DNA of 64,000 bases from Bacillus mobilis (GCF_001884045.1 NZ_MACF01000041.1:62001-126000); one strand, 5' to 3'; positions 36,754 through 45,512 are shown, counted from the stretch's first letter. Notes: a model not told the origin generated them from the letters alone. Program-made: numbers and translations.

Positions 36754-37141
36754 TTCTATAAAATTCCTCTAATCTTTCTTAAATATAGACTTCTAATATA
36801 AAAAGGTATAATCCGACATTCTTATTATAAAGTGTTTTGTTTTTTTTACAAAATATAGGCAGTTTCCCCATGCTTTCCGCATTTGTCCTACATACAGTAT
36901 ATTGTTACGTTATTATCCCGTTAATTACTGGTTAATAAACAGTGTAAGAGGGACAAAACTCTTGCCCCTTATATATAGGAAGAGAGATAACCATATTCTA
37001 GAATTGTAGCAGATGCCTGATGAAGCCTAAGGTATGGTTATCCGTATTATAGAGATTCTTCTTAATATAGGTTACCAGCTAGGTTCGTACTATTCATACA
37101 ATACTTATTAAGATGAGAAAATGGAAAAGGAGAGGGGAAAC
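36754..37141. other. Intergenic region with a 57-nt hairpin
   Basis: Contains GATAACCATA (36986-36995) exactly complementary to TATGGTTATC (37033-37042) around a 37-nt loop with smaller complementary words (GCCT / AGGC-type). No T-run. It is about 100 bp upstream of the His/Gly-rich gene and could be part of its leader. No other gene seen. Confidence 0.45.
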
Positions 37142-37477
37142 ATGAATTATATAGACAATAATGGATTGTATTATCGTCATAATCATGGAGGGCACCATCA
37201 TAATGGTGGACATCACAATCATGGAGGACACAATCACCACGATCATCACCACCATCATGGAGGCGGATGGGGCTGGGGCGGCGGCTCATGGGGCGGTGGA
37301 TTTTTCCCTGGAAGTTTTGCTGGAGGCATGTTAGGCGGACTTACAGCTGGTGCATTAACGGGTGCAGCAGGTGGAGGCTACTATCCAGCACCGTACCCAG
37401 TAACTTATCCTACGCCATACCCAGCACCATATCCAACGCCATATCCGGGGTATCAGCCAATGCCATATCCGTATTAA
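37142..37477 (+). CDS. Low-complexity His/Gly/Pro-Tyr-rich small protein
   Basis: 111 residues in three zones: His-rich N-terminus (about 12-40, runs such as HHNHGGHNHHDHHHHH), Gly/Trp/Phe-rich middle (41-75; GGGWGWGGG, then a short hydrophobic stretch AGGMLGGLTAGALTGAAGGG) and a C-terminal PYP-repeat tail (about 80-111; PYPxPYP units spaced every 4-8 residues). SD GAGAGGGGAA before ATG 37142. No domain recognised. Metal binding by the His zone is plausible; repeats of this style are common in spore surface or coat proteins of bacilli, but nothing here proves it. Confidence 0.75.
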   Translation: MNYIDNNGLYYRHNHGGHHHNGGHHNHGGHNHHDHHHHHGGGWGWGGGSWGGGFFPGSFAGGMLGGLTAGALTGAAGGGYYPAPYPVTYPTPYPAPYPTPYPGYQPMPYPY

Positions 37478-37516
37478 ACGAAAAAAAGAGGCTATCCTCT
37501 TTTTTTTCGTTTAATA
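37474..37516 (+). terminator. Terminator of the His/Gly-rich gene
   Basis: TTAAACGAAAAAAAGAGG pairs with CCTC-T8-CGTTTAA, loop CTAT; begins at the stop codon. Confidence 0.85.
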
Positions 37517-37973
37517 AAGTATTTATTTATAAAATACTTCCAAAATAAAGGTGAAAATATGTTAATATTTTGTTATTGTAATTCAAAAACATATATACTA
37601 ACTTTAATTTTTATATTATTATTCGTGAATAGTTGTATAGCGTGCTCAAACTTCTATTTTGCTAGTAAAGCAAAGAGGTTAAATGTGAGCGGTATTAGTA
37701 GGAAACAGTGATTGTATGGAGCTAGCTATAAAGGAATGTAAGAGAATGAATAAGGTATAATAAAGTAAGCTAATTATAACGATCAGAAACTACTATATAT
37801 AATCGAAACGGTATTATATTGCTTTTTATTACAAATAATATTATGTTATTTTAATCGGCATATTTCAAAACGTGATTTATGTAAAGGACGATTATTAGGA
37901 AATGAAATATCTCTATTTCTATGAAAAGAAACAAGTTGTGTTTTAGTCAGATAGGAAGCAAGGAGAGATGCGC
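37517..37973. other. Intergenic region, no gene seen
   Basis: About 450 bp, strongly AT-rich, many stops in all frames. No clear promoter, repeat or RNA could be supported apart from the SD AGGAGAG (37961-37967) of the next gene. Confidence 0.5.
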
Positions 37974-39680
37974 ATGCTAGAACAAAGAGGTCATGCATTA
38001 TATGACTCTTCATTGCGAGATTTAAAGTTAGCATTAGATGAGTCTTCAATTGTTGCGATTACAGACCGAAATGGTCGTATTACATATGTAAATGATAAGT
38101 TTTGTGAAATCTCCAAATATACACGAGAAGAGTTAATAGGGAAAGATCATCGTATTTTAAATTCAGAATATCACCCGAAAACATTTTTTCGAATTTTATG
38201 GAAGCGCATTTTGAGCGGAAAAGTATGGAGAGGTGAGATTCGAAATCAAGCAAAAGATGGGACATATTATTGGGTTAAAACAACAATTGTTCCATTTTTA
38301 AATGAAAAAGGAGAGCCCTACCAATTTATTGCGATCCGAAATGATATTAGTAGTAGGAAAGAAGCAGAACAGAGGTTGCGGTTAAGCGAAAGTCGTTATA
38401 GGGAGCTTGCGTATCATGATGCTTTAACGAGTTTACCGAACCGATTACAGTTAATAACGACTGTAAATGAGATGATTGCAGGCAAAAAAGAATTTGGTAT
38501 GATTTACTTTGATTTAGATCGTTTTAAATTAGTAAACGATACGCTAGGTCATATGATAGGGGATTTACTTTTGAGCGAAGTTGCTTCACGGTTGCATTAT
38601 GTGCTAGGAGAGAAAGATGTTCTGGCTAGGCTGGGTGGCGACGAATTTGTGCTGTTAACAAAAAAACATACACAAGATGAAATGAGGCAGTTAGCGACAT
38701 CTGTGTTGTCATGTTTTCAGGCACCATTTATGCTTGAAGGTCATGAAGTATACATTTCAGCTAGTCTAGGGCTGTGCTCATATCCGCAAGATGGACAAGA
38801 TGTAGAAACTCTATTGAAAAATTCGGATTTAGCCATGTATAGCGCGAAAGAACAAGGTAGAAATGCCGCGTGTTTCTTTACAGATGAATTACGTGCGAAA
38901 ATAAATCGTAGAATGAAAATTGAATTTGCTTTGCAAAAGGCAATTCGTGATGAAGAGTTAGACGTGGCACTGCAGCCTATTATTGATTTGAAAACGAAGA
39001 AATATACTGGTATTGAGGCTTTAGCACGTTGTTCGACAGAAGAAGGACCTATTTCGCCAGGCGAATTTATTCCAGTAGCTGAAGAATCTGGGCTTATTAT
39101 AAAATTAGGAGACTGGGTATTAGAAAAGTCATGTCGCTTGTTTAAAACATTGCCAGATTACGAAGACGGTCTAAAGCTATCTGTGAATTTATCTATACAA
39201 CAATTAATGCAAAAGCGTTTTATTTTATCTGTACGTAGTATTTTAAGGAGAACGGGATTTCCACCGAATCGTTTAATTTTAGAAATAACGGAAAGCATTG
39301 CTGTTCGTCATTTTGATTATATTATTGCTACATTACAAGAATTAAGAAATATGGGTATTTTAATTGCGTTAGATGACTTCGGAACGGGCTATTCTTCCTT
39401 ATATTATTTAAAACAACTACCATTGGATATAGTGAAAATTGATCGTAACTTTATTCGTGAATTCCATTATGATCATGCACAGCCAGAGCGAACGATTGTA
39501 AAATCTGTTATTGAAATTGCCCATAGTTTAAATTTAGCAGTAGTTGCTGAAGGGGTAGAAACAGTAGAGCAAGAAAGTTTACTACAATCTATGGGTTGTG
39601 ATTATGTACAAGGATTTTATTATGCGAAACCTTTATCTGTAGGAGAGTTAAAAGAAAAGTTAATTACAGATTTTGAATAA
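37974..39680 (+). CDS. PAS-GGDEF-EAL cyclic-di-GMP protein
   Basis: 568 residues from ATG 37974 (SD AGGAGAG six bases upstream; ATG 37968 abuts the SD). PAS domain about 20-140 with a PAC segment [32 protein letters not shown] domain about 150-300 with intact active site G221-G222-D223-E224-F225; EAL domain about 320-560 with E348-A349-L350 and the metal/catalytic blocks [14 protein letters not shown] and AEGVET. Both catalytic signatures look complete, so it may make and degrade c-di-GMP, with PAS sensing input. No transmembrane segment: cytosolic. Target process unknown. Confidence 0.92.
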   Translation: MLEQRGHALYDSSLRDLKLALDESSIVAITDRNGRITYVNDKFCEISKYTREELIGKDHRILNSEYHPKTFFRILWKRILSGKVWRGEIRNQAKDGTYYWVKTTIVPFLNEKGEPYQFIAIRNDISSRKEAEQRLRLSESRYRELAYHDALTSLPNRLQLITTVNEMIAGKKEFGMIYFDLDRFKLVNDTLGHMIGDLLLSEVASRLHYVLGEKDVLARLGGDEFVLLTKKHTQDEMRQLATSVLSCFQAPFMLEGHEVYISASLGLCSYPQDGQDVETLLKNSDLAMYSAKEQGRNAACFFTDELRAKINRRMKIEFALQKAIRDEELDVALQPIIDLKTKKYTGIEALARCSTEEGPISPGEFIPVAEESGLIIKLGDWVLEKSCRLFKTLPDYEDGLKLSVNLSIQQLMQKRFILSVRSILRRTGFPPNRLILEITESIAVRHFDYIIATLQELRNMGILIALDDFGTGYSSLYYLKQLPLDIVKIDRNFIREFHYDHAQPERTIVKSVIEIAHSLNLAVVAEGVETVEQESLLQSMGCDYVQGFYYAKPLSVGELKEKLITDFE

Positions 39681-39714
39681 AAAAGAGAAGCCGGTAGCTT
39701 CTCTTTTTTTAATT
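39681..39714. terminator. Bidirectional terminator
   Basis: AAAAAGAGAAGC / GCTTCTCTTTTT, loop CGGTA, between the convergent c-di-GMP gene and the antiporter gene. Confidence 0.9.
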
Positions 39715-41106
39715 CATTTTTTGTGAGTTTTTCATTAGTACTGGATAAAGAACAAGACCTAGTACGAACAATCCGATTCCTAAGAAGAACGTTTTTAAAT
39801 CAGCCGTTCCGGTTTTGATAACCCAAATAGAGTATACAAATGCTAATGTAGTAATGATCCCATCCTTTATTCGAGAGCCAGGCATTATATCATACGTTTC
39901 TCCTGTAATAACTAATTTGAATTGGTACAGCGTAGAAACAAGGTATGGAATTAAATAAGCTAATGTTGCTACAACGATAGCGAAATTATAAGCTTCTGAC
40001 ACAGTGCCAGAAATCGTTGAGAATAAGAAAATTTGTGTCATCACATTTGTAATAAATAATGATTTTGAAGGACTACCTTTTTTATTTGTTTTCGCGAAAA
40101 ACTTAGGGAAAAGTCCATTCTTTGCTGCCTGGTAAGGTACTTCTGAACTAACAACGATCCAGCCAACTGTAGATCCAAATAAAGATACAAGTGCAAGTAA
40201 AGCCATGACATATGCGCCTTTAGTGCCAATTGCTAAATTTAACGCGTCTACTAATGGTTTTTGCGATTCTTTTAAAGCATCTTGCGAGAGTGCTCCCATT
40301 GTAAGTAGGGTAATTGACATATAAATCAGAAGAGCGATAATTAATCCGAAAATGGTAGCTTTTTTTACATCGCGCTGAGATTTTGCACGGTTAGAAAGCA
40401 TAACTGCTGATTCAATACCGATAAACGCCCAAAGTGTTGCGATAGCAGCTGAATTGATTTGTCCACCTAACGAAATGGATTGCCCCGCTTCATTCATAAA
40501 TGTTTGACCGTCTCCGAAATTAGAGGCATTGAAAATGAATAATGTGATTACAATAAACATTGTAAATCCGATAATCTTGGCAATGGTAGCAAGAAGATTC
40601 ATATTTCCAGCTCGGTCAATATTTTGAGAAAGAATATATTGAATTCCCCATAACATAAGGCTACATACGAGGAAAGTTAATCCTTTTCCGAGTTCTAGTG
40701 AAAATCCGTTCATTGAAAAGAGAATTTGCTTACTTTGTAAAACTGGAAAGAATGTTGATAAATATCCAGCAAAGGAAATAATAACAGATGCGGTTGCAGC
40801 CCAGTTCGCAGCCCAATATCCCCATGCCATACTATATCCTGCAACTTTACCCGCTTTTTTTGAAGGGAACATTGCTTGAGCGTAACTTTGTGGTCCTGCC
40901 TTTAATTCTGGCTTGCGAATTGCTAAATTTCCAAATACGAGTGCGATCATAAATACGCCAAGGCCTGTAATACTCCATGCAAGTGTAGAACCCATTGGAC
41001 CTGATACTTGTGCTAAATTCGCTGGGAGCATAAATACGCCACCGCCAACCATATTTCCAATCACAAAAGCTGTTAAAATCCATAATCCCCATTTTTTCGT
41101 TTCCAT
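39709..41106 (-). CDS. APC-family amino-acid antiporter (ArcD/AdiC-like), predicted histidine-linked
   Basis: 465-residue, 12-helix transporter of the basic amino acid/polyamine antiporter branch. The N-terminal helix has the family motif IGNMVGGGVFMLPANLA (about 16-32) and GPMGSTLAWSITGLG follows. Annotation by similarity would say arginine/ornithine or agmatine antiporter. However its leader encodes a peptide with five consecutive His codons and a terminator/antiterminator, so the physiological substrate is predicted to be histidine or a histidine derivative (inference from leader). ATG 41106 with SD AAAGGAG nine bases upstream. No hdc, arc or his genes are adjacent. Confidence 0.85.
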   Translation of the reverse strand: METKKWGLWILTAFVIGNMVGGGVFMLPANLAQVSGPMGSTLAWSITGLGVFMIALVFGNLAIRKPELKAGPQSYAQAMFPSKKAGKVAGYSMAWGYWAANWAATASVIISFAGYLSTFFPVLQSKQILFSMNGFSLELGKGLTFLVCSLMLWGIQYILSQNIDRAGNMNLLATIAKIIGFTMFIVITLFIFNASNFGDGQTFMNEAGQSISLGGQINSAAIATLWAFIGIESAVMLSNRAKSQRDVKKATIFGLIIALLIYMSITLLTMGALSQDALKESQKPLVDALNLAIGTKGAYVMALLALVSLFGSTVGWIVVSSEVPYQAAKNGLFPKFFAKTNKKGSPSKSLFITNVMTQIFLFSTISGTVSEAYNFAIVVATLAYLIPYLVSTLYQFKLVITGETYDIMPGSRIKDGIITTLAFVYSIWVIKTGTADLKTFFLGIGLFVLGLVLYPVLMKNSQKMN

Positions 41107-41169
41107 TTTTGTTAACTCCTTTGTAGTAAGTTTTGCGTAAACATCATTTTTTACTAGCTTTTTGACAAT

Positions 41170-41211
41170 AAAAAAAGAGCCATGTAGATAAAAAATACCT
41201 ACATGGCTCTT
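41170..41211 (-). terminator. Attenuator terminator of the antiporter gene
   Basis: On the minus strand AAGAGCCATGTAG (from 41211) pairs with CTACATGGCTCTT (to 41175), 13 bp perfect, followed by a T-run to 41170. It lies between the leader peptide and the antiporter start, so it terminates before the coding region. Confidence 0.9.
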
Positions 41212-41281
41212 CGCCTAACGTAGGTACAACGGGAATAACCCTTGTACCTACGCGTAATTTTTCCGCTAGGTTTCAAGGGTT
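41170..41281 (-). promoter_or_regulatory. Multi-state attenuator RNA downstream of His leader peptide
   Basis: Five segments on the minus strand: A 41281-41267 (AACCCTTGAAACCTA, overlapping the leader stop codon), B 41252-41237 (CGTAGGTACAAGGGTT), C 41229-41219 (TTGTACCTACG), D 41211-41196 (AAGAGCCATGTAGGTA), E 41188-41175. A pairs with B (8 bp AACCCTTG/CAAGGGTT plus ACCTA/TAGGT), B pairs with C (11 bp perfect), C pairs with D (TACCTAC/GTAGGTA plus GGC/GCC), D pairs with E (terminator). These pairings are mutually exclusive in sequence. Predicted logic: ribosome stalled on early His codons leaves A free, A:B forms, C is free to take D, and transcription continues; ribosome at the stop codon covers A, B:C forms, and D:E terminates. 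Confidence 0.78.
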
Positions 41282-41342
41282 ACGTATGATGATGATGATG
41301 TTTTTGTGCAAATGTAACTACAATTGTTGTATAAGTAAGCAT
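41280..41342 (-). CDS. Histidine leader peptide (20 residues, five consecutive His)
   Basis: Short frame on the minus strand, ATG at 41342-41340, stop TAA at 41282-41280. Residues 15-19 are five consecutive histidines encoded by CAT x5, followed by Thr and the stop. It has a strong SD (AGGAGAAAGGGAG; core AAAGGGAG ends nine bases before ATG) and a promoter-like -10 TATACT at 41384-41379. Five adjacent His codons in a 20-codon frame directly before a multi-state terminator is the hallmark of ribosome-mediated attenuation as in the enterobacterial his operon (leader with seven His). Too short for normal gene calling. Confidence 0.82.
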   Translation of the reverse strand: MLTYTTIVVTFAQKHHHHHT

Positions 41343-41558
41343 AGTTCTTTGCTCCCTTTCTCCTCTGATTTTGAAGTTAGTATACTACATGTTTTTTTGA
41401 ATGAAAAGAAAAATATAAAAATTTTTATAAAAATACGTTTTAGAGATTAAATATTTACCTGTATTTTTCCTATACTGGAAAATAAGTGAGAGATTGGCAG
41501 AAGAGTGTAGCATGGTATAATACATATAGAATTAGAAGGTGACAAGGGGCTATTGTAG
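41343..41558. other. Intergenic region between His-leader unit and treR
   Basis: AT-rich divergent promoter region. Apart from the leader promoter no repeat, RNA or gene is supported. treR has SD AAGGGG at 41544-41549. Confidence 0.5.
41379..41407 (-). promoter_or_regulatory. Putative promoter of the His leader / antiporter unit
   Basis: Minus strand TATACT (41384-41379); at 17 bp upstream the -35 is a weak TTTTCA (41407-41402). Confidence 0.5.
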
Positions 41559-42269
41559 ATGATGAGTAAGTATGAACAAATTTATACAGCAATCAGCAAG
41601 TCTATTGATAATAAACAATTAAAAGAGGGATGCAAAATCCCATCAGAAACTGAATTAATGAAGCAGTATGAAGCAAGCCGGGGTACGGTAAGAAAAGCTG
41701 TAGATTTATTACAAGAGCGTGGATATGTTCAAAAAATACATGGAAAAGGTGTTTTTGTTTTAAAGCGAAAAAACATTGAATTCAACTTTGGTGGTATTGT
41801 AAGTTTCCAAGAAGAAAATGAACGTTTAGGACGTCATTGTATTACAGAAGTCGTGGAAATGGAGAAAGTAAAAGCGACAAAAGAGGTTGCAAAGCTATTA
41901 AATGTGAAAGAGAAAACAGAAATAGATCATATTAAACGCGTACGAAATATTGATGGAGAAAAAGTAATTTTGGATATCAATCATTTTGTATCGGAATATA
42001 TTCCTGGATTAACGAGTGAAATTGCAGCGAAGTCTATTTATAAATACATTGAGAAAGAACTAGATCTTCATATTAGTTACTCACAGAGGGTAATTGAAGT
42101 GCAGCCATGTACAGAGGACGATAGAAAGTATTTAGATTTAAATGGAACAGACTATGTTGTCGTTGTGAAAAACTTTACGCATTTTTATGATGGAAGTCAG
42201 TTCGAATATACAGAATCACGCCATCGTTTAGATATTTTTCATTTTTCGGATGTGGCGCGGAGGAAGTAA
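41559..42269 (+). CDS. treR: Trehalose operon repressor (GntR family)
   Basis: 236 residues. N-terminal GntR winged helix (about 2-68; KIPSETELMKQYEASRGTVRKAVDLLQERGYVQKIHGKGVFV) and C-terminal UTRA ligand domain (about 90-230) that in B. subtilis TreR binds trehalose-6-phosphate. SD AAGGGG with nine-base spacing before ATG 41559. It lies upstream of treP-treC with its own terminator and two palindromic operators between, so it represses the treP promoter and is relieved by trehalose-6-phosphate (known for TreR). In B. subtilis treR is the third gene; here it is first. Confidence 0.9.
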   Translation: MMSKYEQIYTAISKSIDNKQLKEGCKIPSETELMKQYEASRGTVRKAVDLLQERGYVQKIHGKGVFVLKRKNIEFNFGGIVSFQEENERLGRHCITEVVEMEKVKATKEVAKLLNVKEKTEIDHIKRVRNIDGEKVILDINHFVSEYIPGLTSEIAAKSIYKYIEKELDLHISYSQRVIEVQPCTEDDRKYLDLNGTDYVVVVKNFTHFYDGSQFEYTESRHRLDIFHFSDVARRK

Positions 42270-42310
42270 AGAGATGGAACAAACTATTGTTTCATCTCTT
42301 TTTTTATAAA
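42268..42310 (+). terminator. Terminator of treR
   Basis: AAAGAGATG-g-AACAA / TTGTT-t-CATCTCTTT stem then a T-run; starts at the treR stop codon. Confidence 0.8.
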
Positions 42311-42320
42311 AAAATAACAA

Positions 42321-42361
42321 ACTCGTATATACGAGTGTTGACTAACTTATATATACGAGTT
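42321..42361. promoter_or_regulatory. Tandem TreR-type operators flanking the treP promoter
   Basis: O1 ACTCGTATATACGAGT (42321-42336) is a perfect 16-bp palindrome; O2 AACTTATATATACGAGTT (42344-42361) is a one-sided variant. Between them is TTGACT (42338-42343), the -35; O2 fills the spacer to a -10-like TAATAT (42361-42366). Confidence 0.78.
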
Positions 42362-42370
42362 AATATGTAA

Positions 42371-42385
42371 TTGTAAACGGTATCA
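42371..42385. promoter_or_regulatory. cre (CcpA) site in treP leader
   Basis: TTGTAAACGGTATCA fits all 15 positions of WTGNAANCGNWNNCW. Downstream of the promoter, so it would act as a roadblock in glucose. Confidence 0.72.
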
Positions 42386-42409
42386 AAAAAAGAAAAGAGG
42401 GACGGGAAT

Positions 42410-43837
42410 ATGGGGAAAGACTATCGTAAAACAGCAGAGGAAGTGTTGCAGTATATTGGTGGGAAAGACAATATTGAACAAGCTGCACACTGTGTAACGA
42501 GGCTCCGTATCGCTTTAAAAGATGAAAGTAAAATAGATAATGATAAATTGCAGTCTATTTCATTAGTGAAGGGAGCGTTTCATAACGCTGGGGTATTTCA
42601 AATTGTAATTGGTCCAGGAGATGTGGATCGAGTATATGCGGAATTGATAACGCTTGCAGGTATGAAGGAAGCGACAGTAGCTGACGTGAAAGACTCTGGA
42701 AACCAAAAGTTAAATCCAGCTCAAAAGTTTGTAAAAGTATTTTCAGATGTATTTATGCCGATATTACCAGCAATCGTAACAGCTGGTTTACTAATGGGAA
42801 TTAACAATCTATTAGGGGCGAAGGACTTATTTTTTGAAGGTAAAAATTTATTAGATGTGTATCCAAACTTAAGTGGGCTTTGGGATTTAATTAATATGAT
42901 GGCGAATACAGCATTCGTATTCTTACCAGCACTTGTCGGTTGGTCAGCAACGAAGCGTTTTGGTGGTAGTCCGATATTAGGGATTGTTATGGGATTAATG
43001 CTTGTGCACCCAGCCTTACTAAACGCGTGGGATTATGGAAAAGCAGCGACTGGTTTAGATGGACAAAAGATTGAGTACTTCGATATTTTAGGATTATTTC
43101 AAATTGAAAAAGTAGGGTATCAAGGTCAAATTTTACCGGTTTTAGTAGCGGCATTCGTATTAAGTAAAGTGGAAATCTTCTTAAAGAAACATGTACCGAA
43201 TGCAATTCAATTATTAGTTGTACCCATTACGACGATTGTTGTAACTGGTGTGTTAGCATTAGGAATTATTGGTCCAGTTACACGTCATATTGGAGATTTA
43301 TTAACAGCTGGATTAGTAGGTGTATATGAAACAGTACCAGTAGTTGGAGCAGTATTGTTTGGAGCATTATATGCACCGCTAGTAATTACAGGTATGCATC
43401 ATATGTTTATTGCTATCGATTTACAATTAATTGCACAGCACGGTGGTACATTCATTTGGCCAATGATTGCTCTTTCTAACATTGCGCAAGGTAGTGCGGC
43501 ACTTGCGATGTTCTGGATTTCTAAAAATCAAAATGATAAAAGTATGGCATCTACATCAGCAATCTCAGCATATTTCGGTATTACCGAGCCAGCTATGTTC
43601 GGTGTAAACTTACGAAATAAATTCCCGTTCTATGCAGCGATTATAGGATCAGCTACTGCAGCTATATTTATTACGCTAAATGGTGTATTAGCACCTGCTA
43701 TCGGAATTGGTGGATTACCAGCATTTATTTCTATCATTCCGAAATCGATTCCAATATTTATTGTTGGAATGATTATCGCGGTTGTCATCCCATTTACGTT
43801 AACGTGGTTATTTGCAAAACGAGCAAAACAGAAGTAG
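42410..43837 (+). CDS. treP: PTS trehalose-specific EIIBC
   Basis: 475-residue phosphotransferase permease. EIIB domain at about 1-85 with the phosphorylated Cys in AAHCVTRLRIAL (C28), and EIIC membrane domain at about 110-470 with GITEPAMFGVNL and HHMFIAIDLQ. No EIIA domain is fused; trehalose EIIBC uses EIIA-Glc in trans in bacilli. Imports trehalose as trehalose-6-phosphate, which the adjacent TreC cleaves. SD AGAGGGACGGG precedes ATG 42410. Preceded by TreR operators and a cre site. Confidence 0.92.
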   Translation: MGKDYRKTAEEVLQYIGGKDNIEQAAHCVTRLRIALKDESKIDNDKLQSISLVKGAFHNAGVFQIVIGPGDVDRVYAELITLAGMKEATVADVKDSGNQKLNPAQKFVKVFSDVFMPILPAIVTAGLLMGINNLLGAKDLFFEGKNLLDVYPNLSGLWDLINMMANTAFVFLPALVGWSATKRFGGSPILGIVMGLMLVHPALLNAWDYGKAATGLDGQKIEYFDILGLFQIEKVGYQGQILPVLVAAFVLSKVEIFLKKHVPNAIQLLVVPITTIVVTGVLALGIIGPVTRHIGDLLTAGLVGVYETVPVVGAVLFGALYAPLVITGMHHMFIAIDLQLIAQHGGTFIWPMIALSNIAQGSAALAMFWISKNQNDKSMASTSAISAYFGITEPAMFGVNLRNKFPFYAAIIGSATAAIFITLNGVLAPAIGIGGLPAFISIIPKSIPIFIVGMIIAVVIPFTLTWLFAKRAKQK

Positions 43838-43850
43838 GAGGAAGTTAAAC

Positions 43851-45512
43851 ATGAAGGATTGGCATAAAAGTGTAGTTTATCAAATTTATCCGAAGAGCTT
43901 TAATAGCTATTACAATAAAGAAACCGGTGATATAAAAGGGGTTACAGAGAAACTAGATTATTTAAAAGAACTCGGAGTAGATTATATTTGGTTAACACCG
44001 ATATACCAATCACCACAAAATGATAATGGATATGATGTAAGTGATTACTACAGCATTGACCCATCTTACGGAACGATGGAAGAGTTTGAAGAGCTTTTAG
44101 AAGAAGCAAAGGCACGTAACATTGAAATTATGCTTGATATCGTTGTAAATCATAGTTCGACGGAGCATAAGTGGTTTAAAGAAGCGAAGGAAGATAAAAA
44201 TAGTCCATATCGTAATTACTATATTTGGCGCGATGAAAAAAATAATTGGCAATCTAAGTTTGGCGGATCTGCTTGGAAATATGATGAGAAGACAGAGCAA
44301 TATTTTTTACATCTATTTGATGAGACGCAAGCTGATTTAAATTGGGAAAATGAAAAACTTCGTGAAGAAGTATATGATATGATGCGTTTTTGGCTTGATA
44401 AAGGGGTAACTGGATTTCGATTAGATGTTATTAATTTAATTTCAAAAGATCAACAGTTCTTAAATGATGATGGAAGTACGGCGACAAGCGATGGCCGTAA
44501 ATATTATACAGATGGCCCGCGTGTTCATGAATATTTACAAGAGATGAACCGAAGTGTTTTTGAAGGGAAAGATGTGATTACAGTTGGAGAAATGTCATCT
44601 ACGACAATTGATAATTGTATTAAATATTCAAACCCTGAGCGCAATGAATTAAGTATGACGTTTAGTTTTCATCATTTAAAAGTAGATTATCCGAATGGAG
44701 ACAAGTGGACACAAGCAGATTTTGATTTTATTAAATTAAAAGAGATTATGTCTAATTGGCAAATTGAAATGCAAAAGGGCGGAGGATGGAATGCATTATT
44801 CTGGTGTAATCATGACCAGCCTCGTATTGTGTCACGCTTCGGTGATGATAGAAAGTACCGAAATGAATCTGCAAAAATGTTAGCGACAGCTATGCATATG
44901 TTGCAAGGCACCCCTTACATTTATCAAGGCGAAGAAATCGGTATGACGAATCCTAAATTCGAGTCCATTGAGCAATATCGTGATGTAGAATCGTTAAATA
45001 TATACGATATAAAGCGAGAAGAAGGATTATCAAAAGAAGAAATTATCGGGATTTTAAAACAAAAATCTCGTGATAACTCCCGTACTCCGATGCAGTGGAA
45101 TGAAAAGATGAACAGTGGTTTTACAACAAGTACCCCTTGGATTTCAGTGGCTGAAAACTTTACAGAAATAAACGTAGAGAAGGCGTTAGAAGATAAGGAA
45201 TCTGTATTTTATCATTATAAAAAACTAATTGAACTAAGAAAAACATACGATGTTATTACAGAAGGAGAATATGCTATTTTAGATGAAAATCATCCTAAGA
45301 TTTGGGCATACACACGTACTGTAAATGATGAAATATTACTTGTTATCAATAACTTCTATGGAGAAGAAATAACGTACGCTGTACCAGCACATGTTCAATT
45401 AGATGGAATGAAACAAGAAATACTACTGTCGAATTATAAAGATTCCAGCAAGGATATTACAAACCTTAACTTAAGACCATATGAATCCATTGTATATCGT
45501 TATACGAAATAG
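43851..45512 (+). CDS. treC: Trehalose-6-phosphate hydrolase (phospho-alpha-(1,1)-glucosidase)
   Basis: GH13 enzyme splitting trehalose-6-phosphate into glucose and glucose-6-phosphate. 553 residues from ATG 43851 (SD TAGGAGGAAG). GH13 regions: DYIWLTPIYQSPQNDNGYDVSDY, region I LDIVVNHSS, region II GFRLDVINL (nucleophile Asp), region III VGEMSS (acid/base Glu), region IV WCNHDQPR. 13 bp after treP, one operon. In B. subtilis the equivalent gene is treA; treC is the E. coli name. Confidence 0.93.
   Translation: MKDWHKSVVYQIYPKSFNSYYNKETGDIKGVTEKLDYLKELGVDYIWLTPIYQSPQNDNGYDVSDYYSIDPSYGTMEEFEELLEEAKARNIEIMLDIVVNHSSTEHKWFKEAKEDKNSPYRNYYIWRDEKNNWQSKFGGSAWKYDEKTEQYFLHLFDETQADLNWENEKLREEVYDMMRFWLDKGVTGFRLDVINLISKDQQFLNDDGSTATSDGRKYYTDGPRVHEYLQEMNRSVFEGKDVITVGEMSSTTIDNCIKYSNPERNELSMTFSFHHLKVDYPNGDKWTQADFDFIKLKEIMSNWQIEMQKGGGWNALFWCNHDQPRIVSRFGDDRKYRNESAKMLATAMHMLQGTPYIYQGEEIGMTNPKFESIEQYRDVESLNIYDIKREEGLSKEEIIGILKQKSRDNSRTPMQWNEKMNSGFTTSTPWISVAENFTEINVEKALEDKESVFYHYKKLIELRKTYDVITEGEYAILDENHPKIWAYTRTVNDEILLVINNFYGEEITYAVPAHVQLDGMKQEILLSNYKDSSKDITNLNLRPYESIVYRYTK

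Noticed and set aside
41170-41342. T-box, lysine or SAM riboswitch explanation for the antiporter leader
   Set aside because: No T-box AGGGTGGNACCGCG, no S-box or L-box core; the His codon run and the stop codon overlapping segment A fit peptide-based attenuation better.
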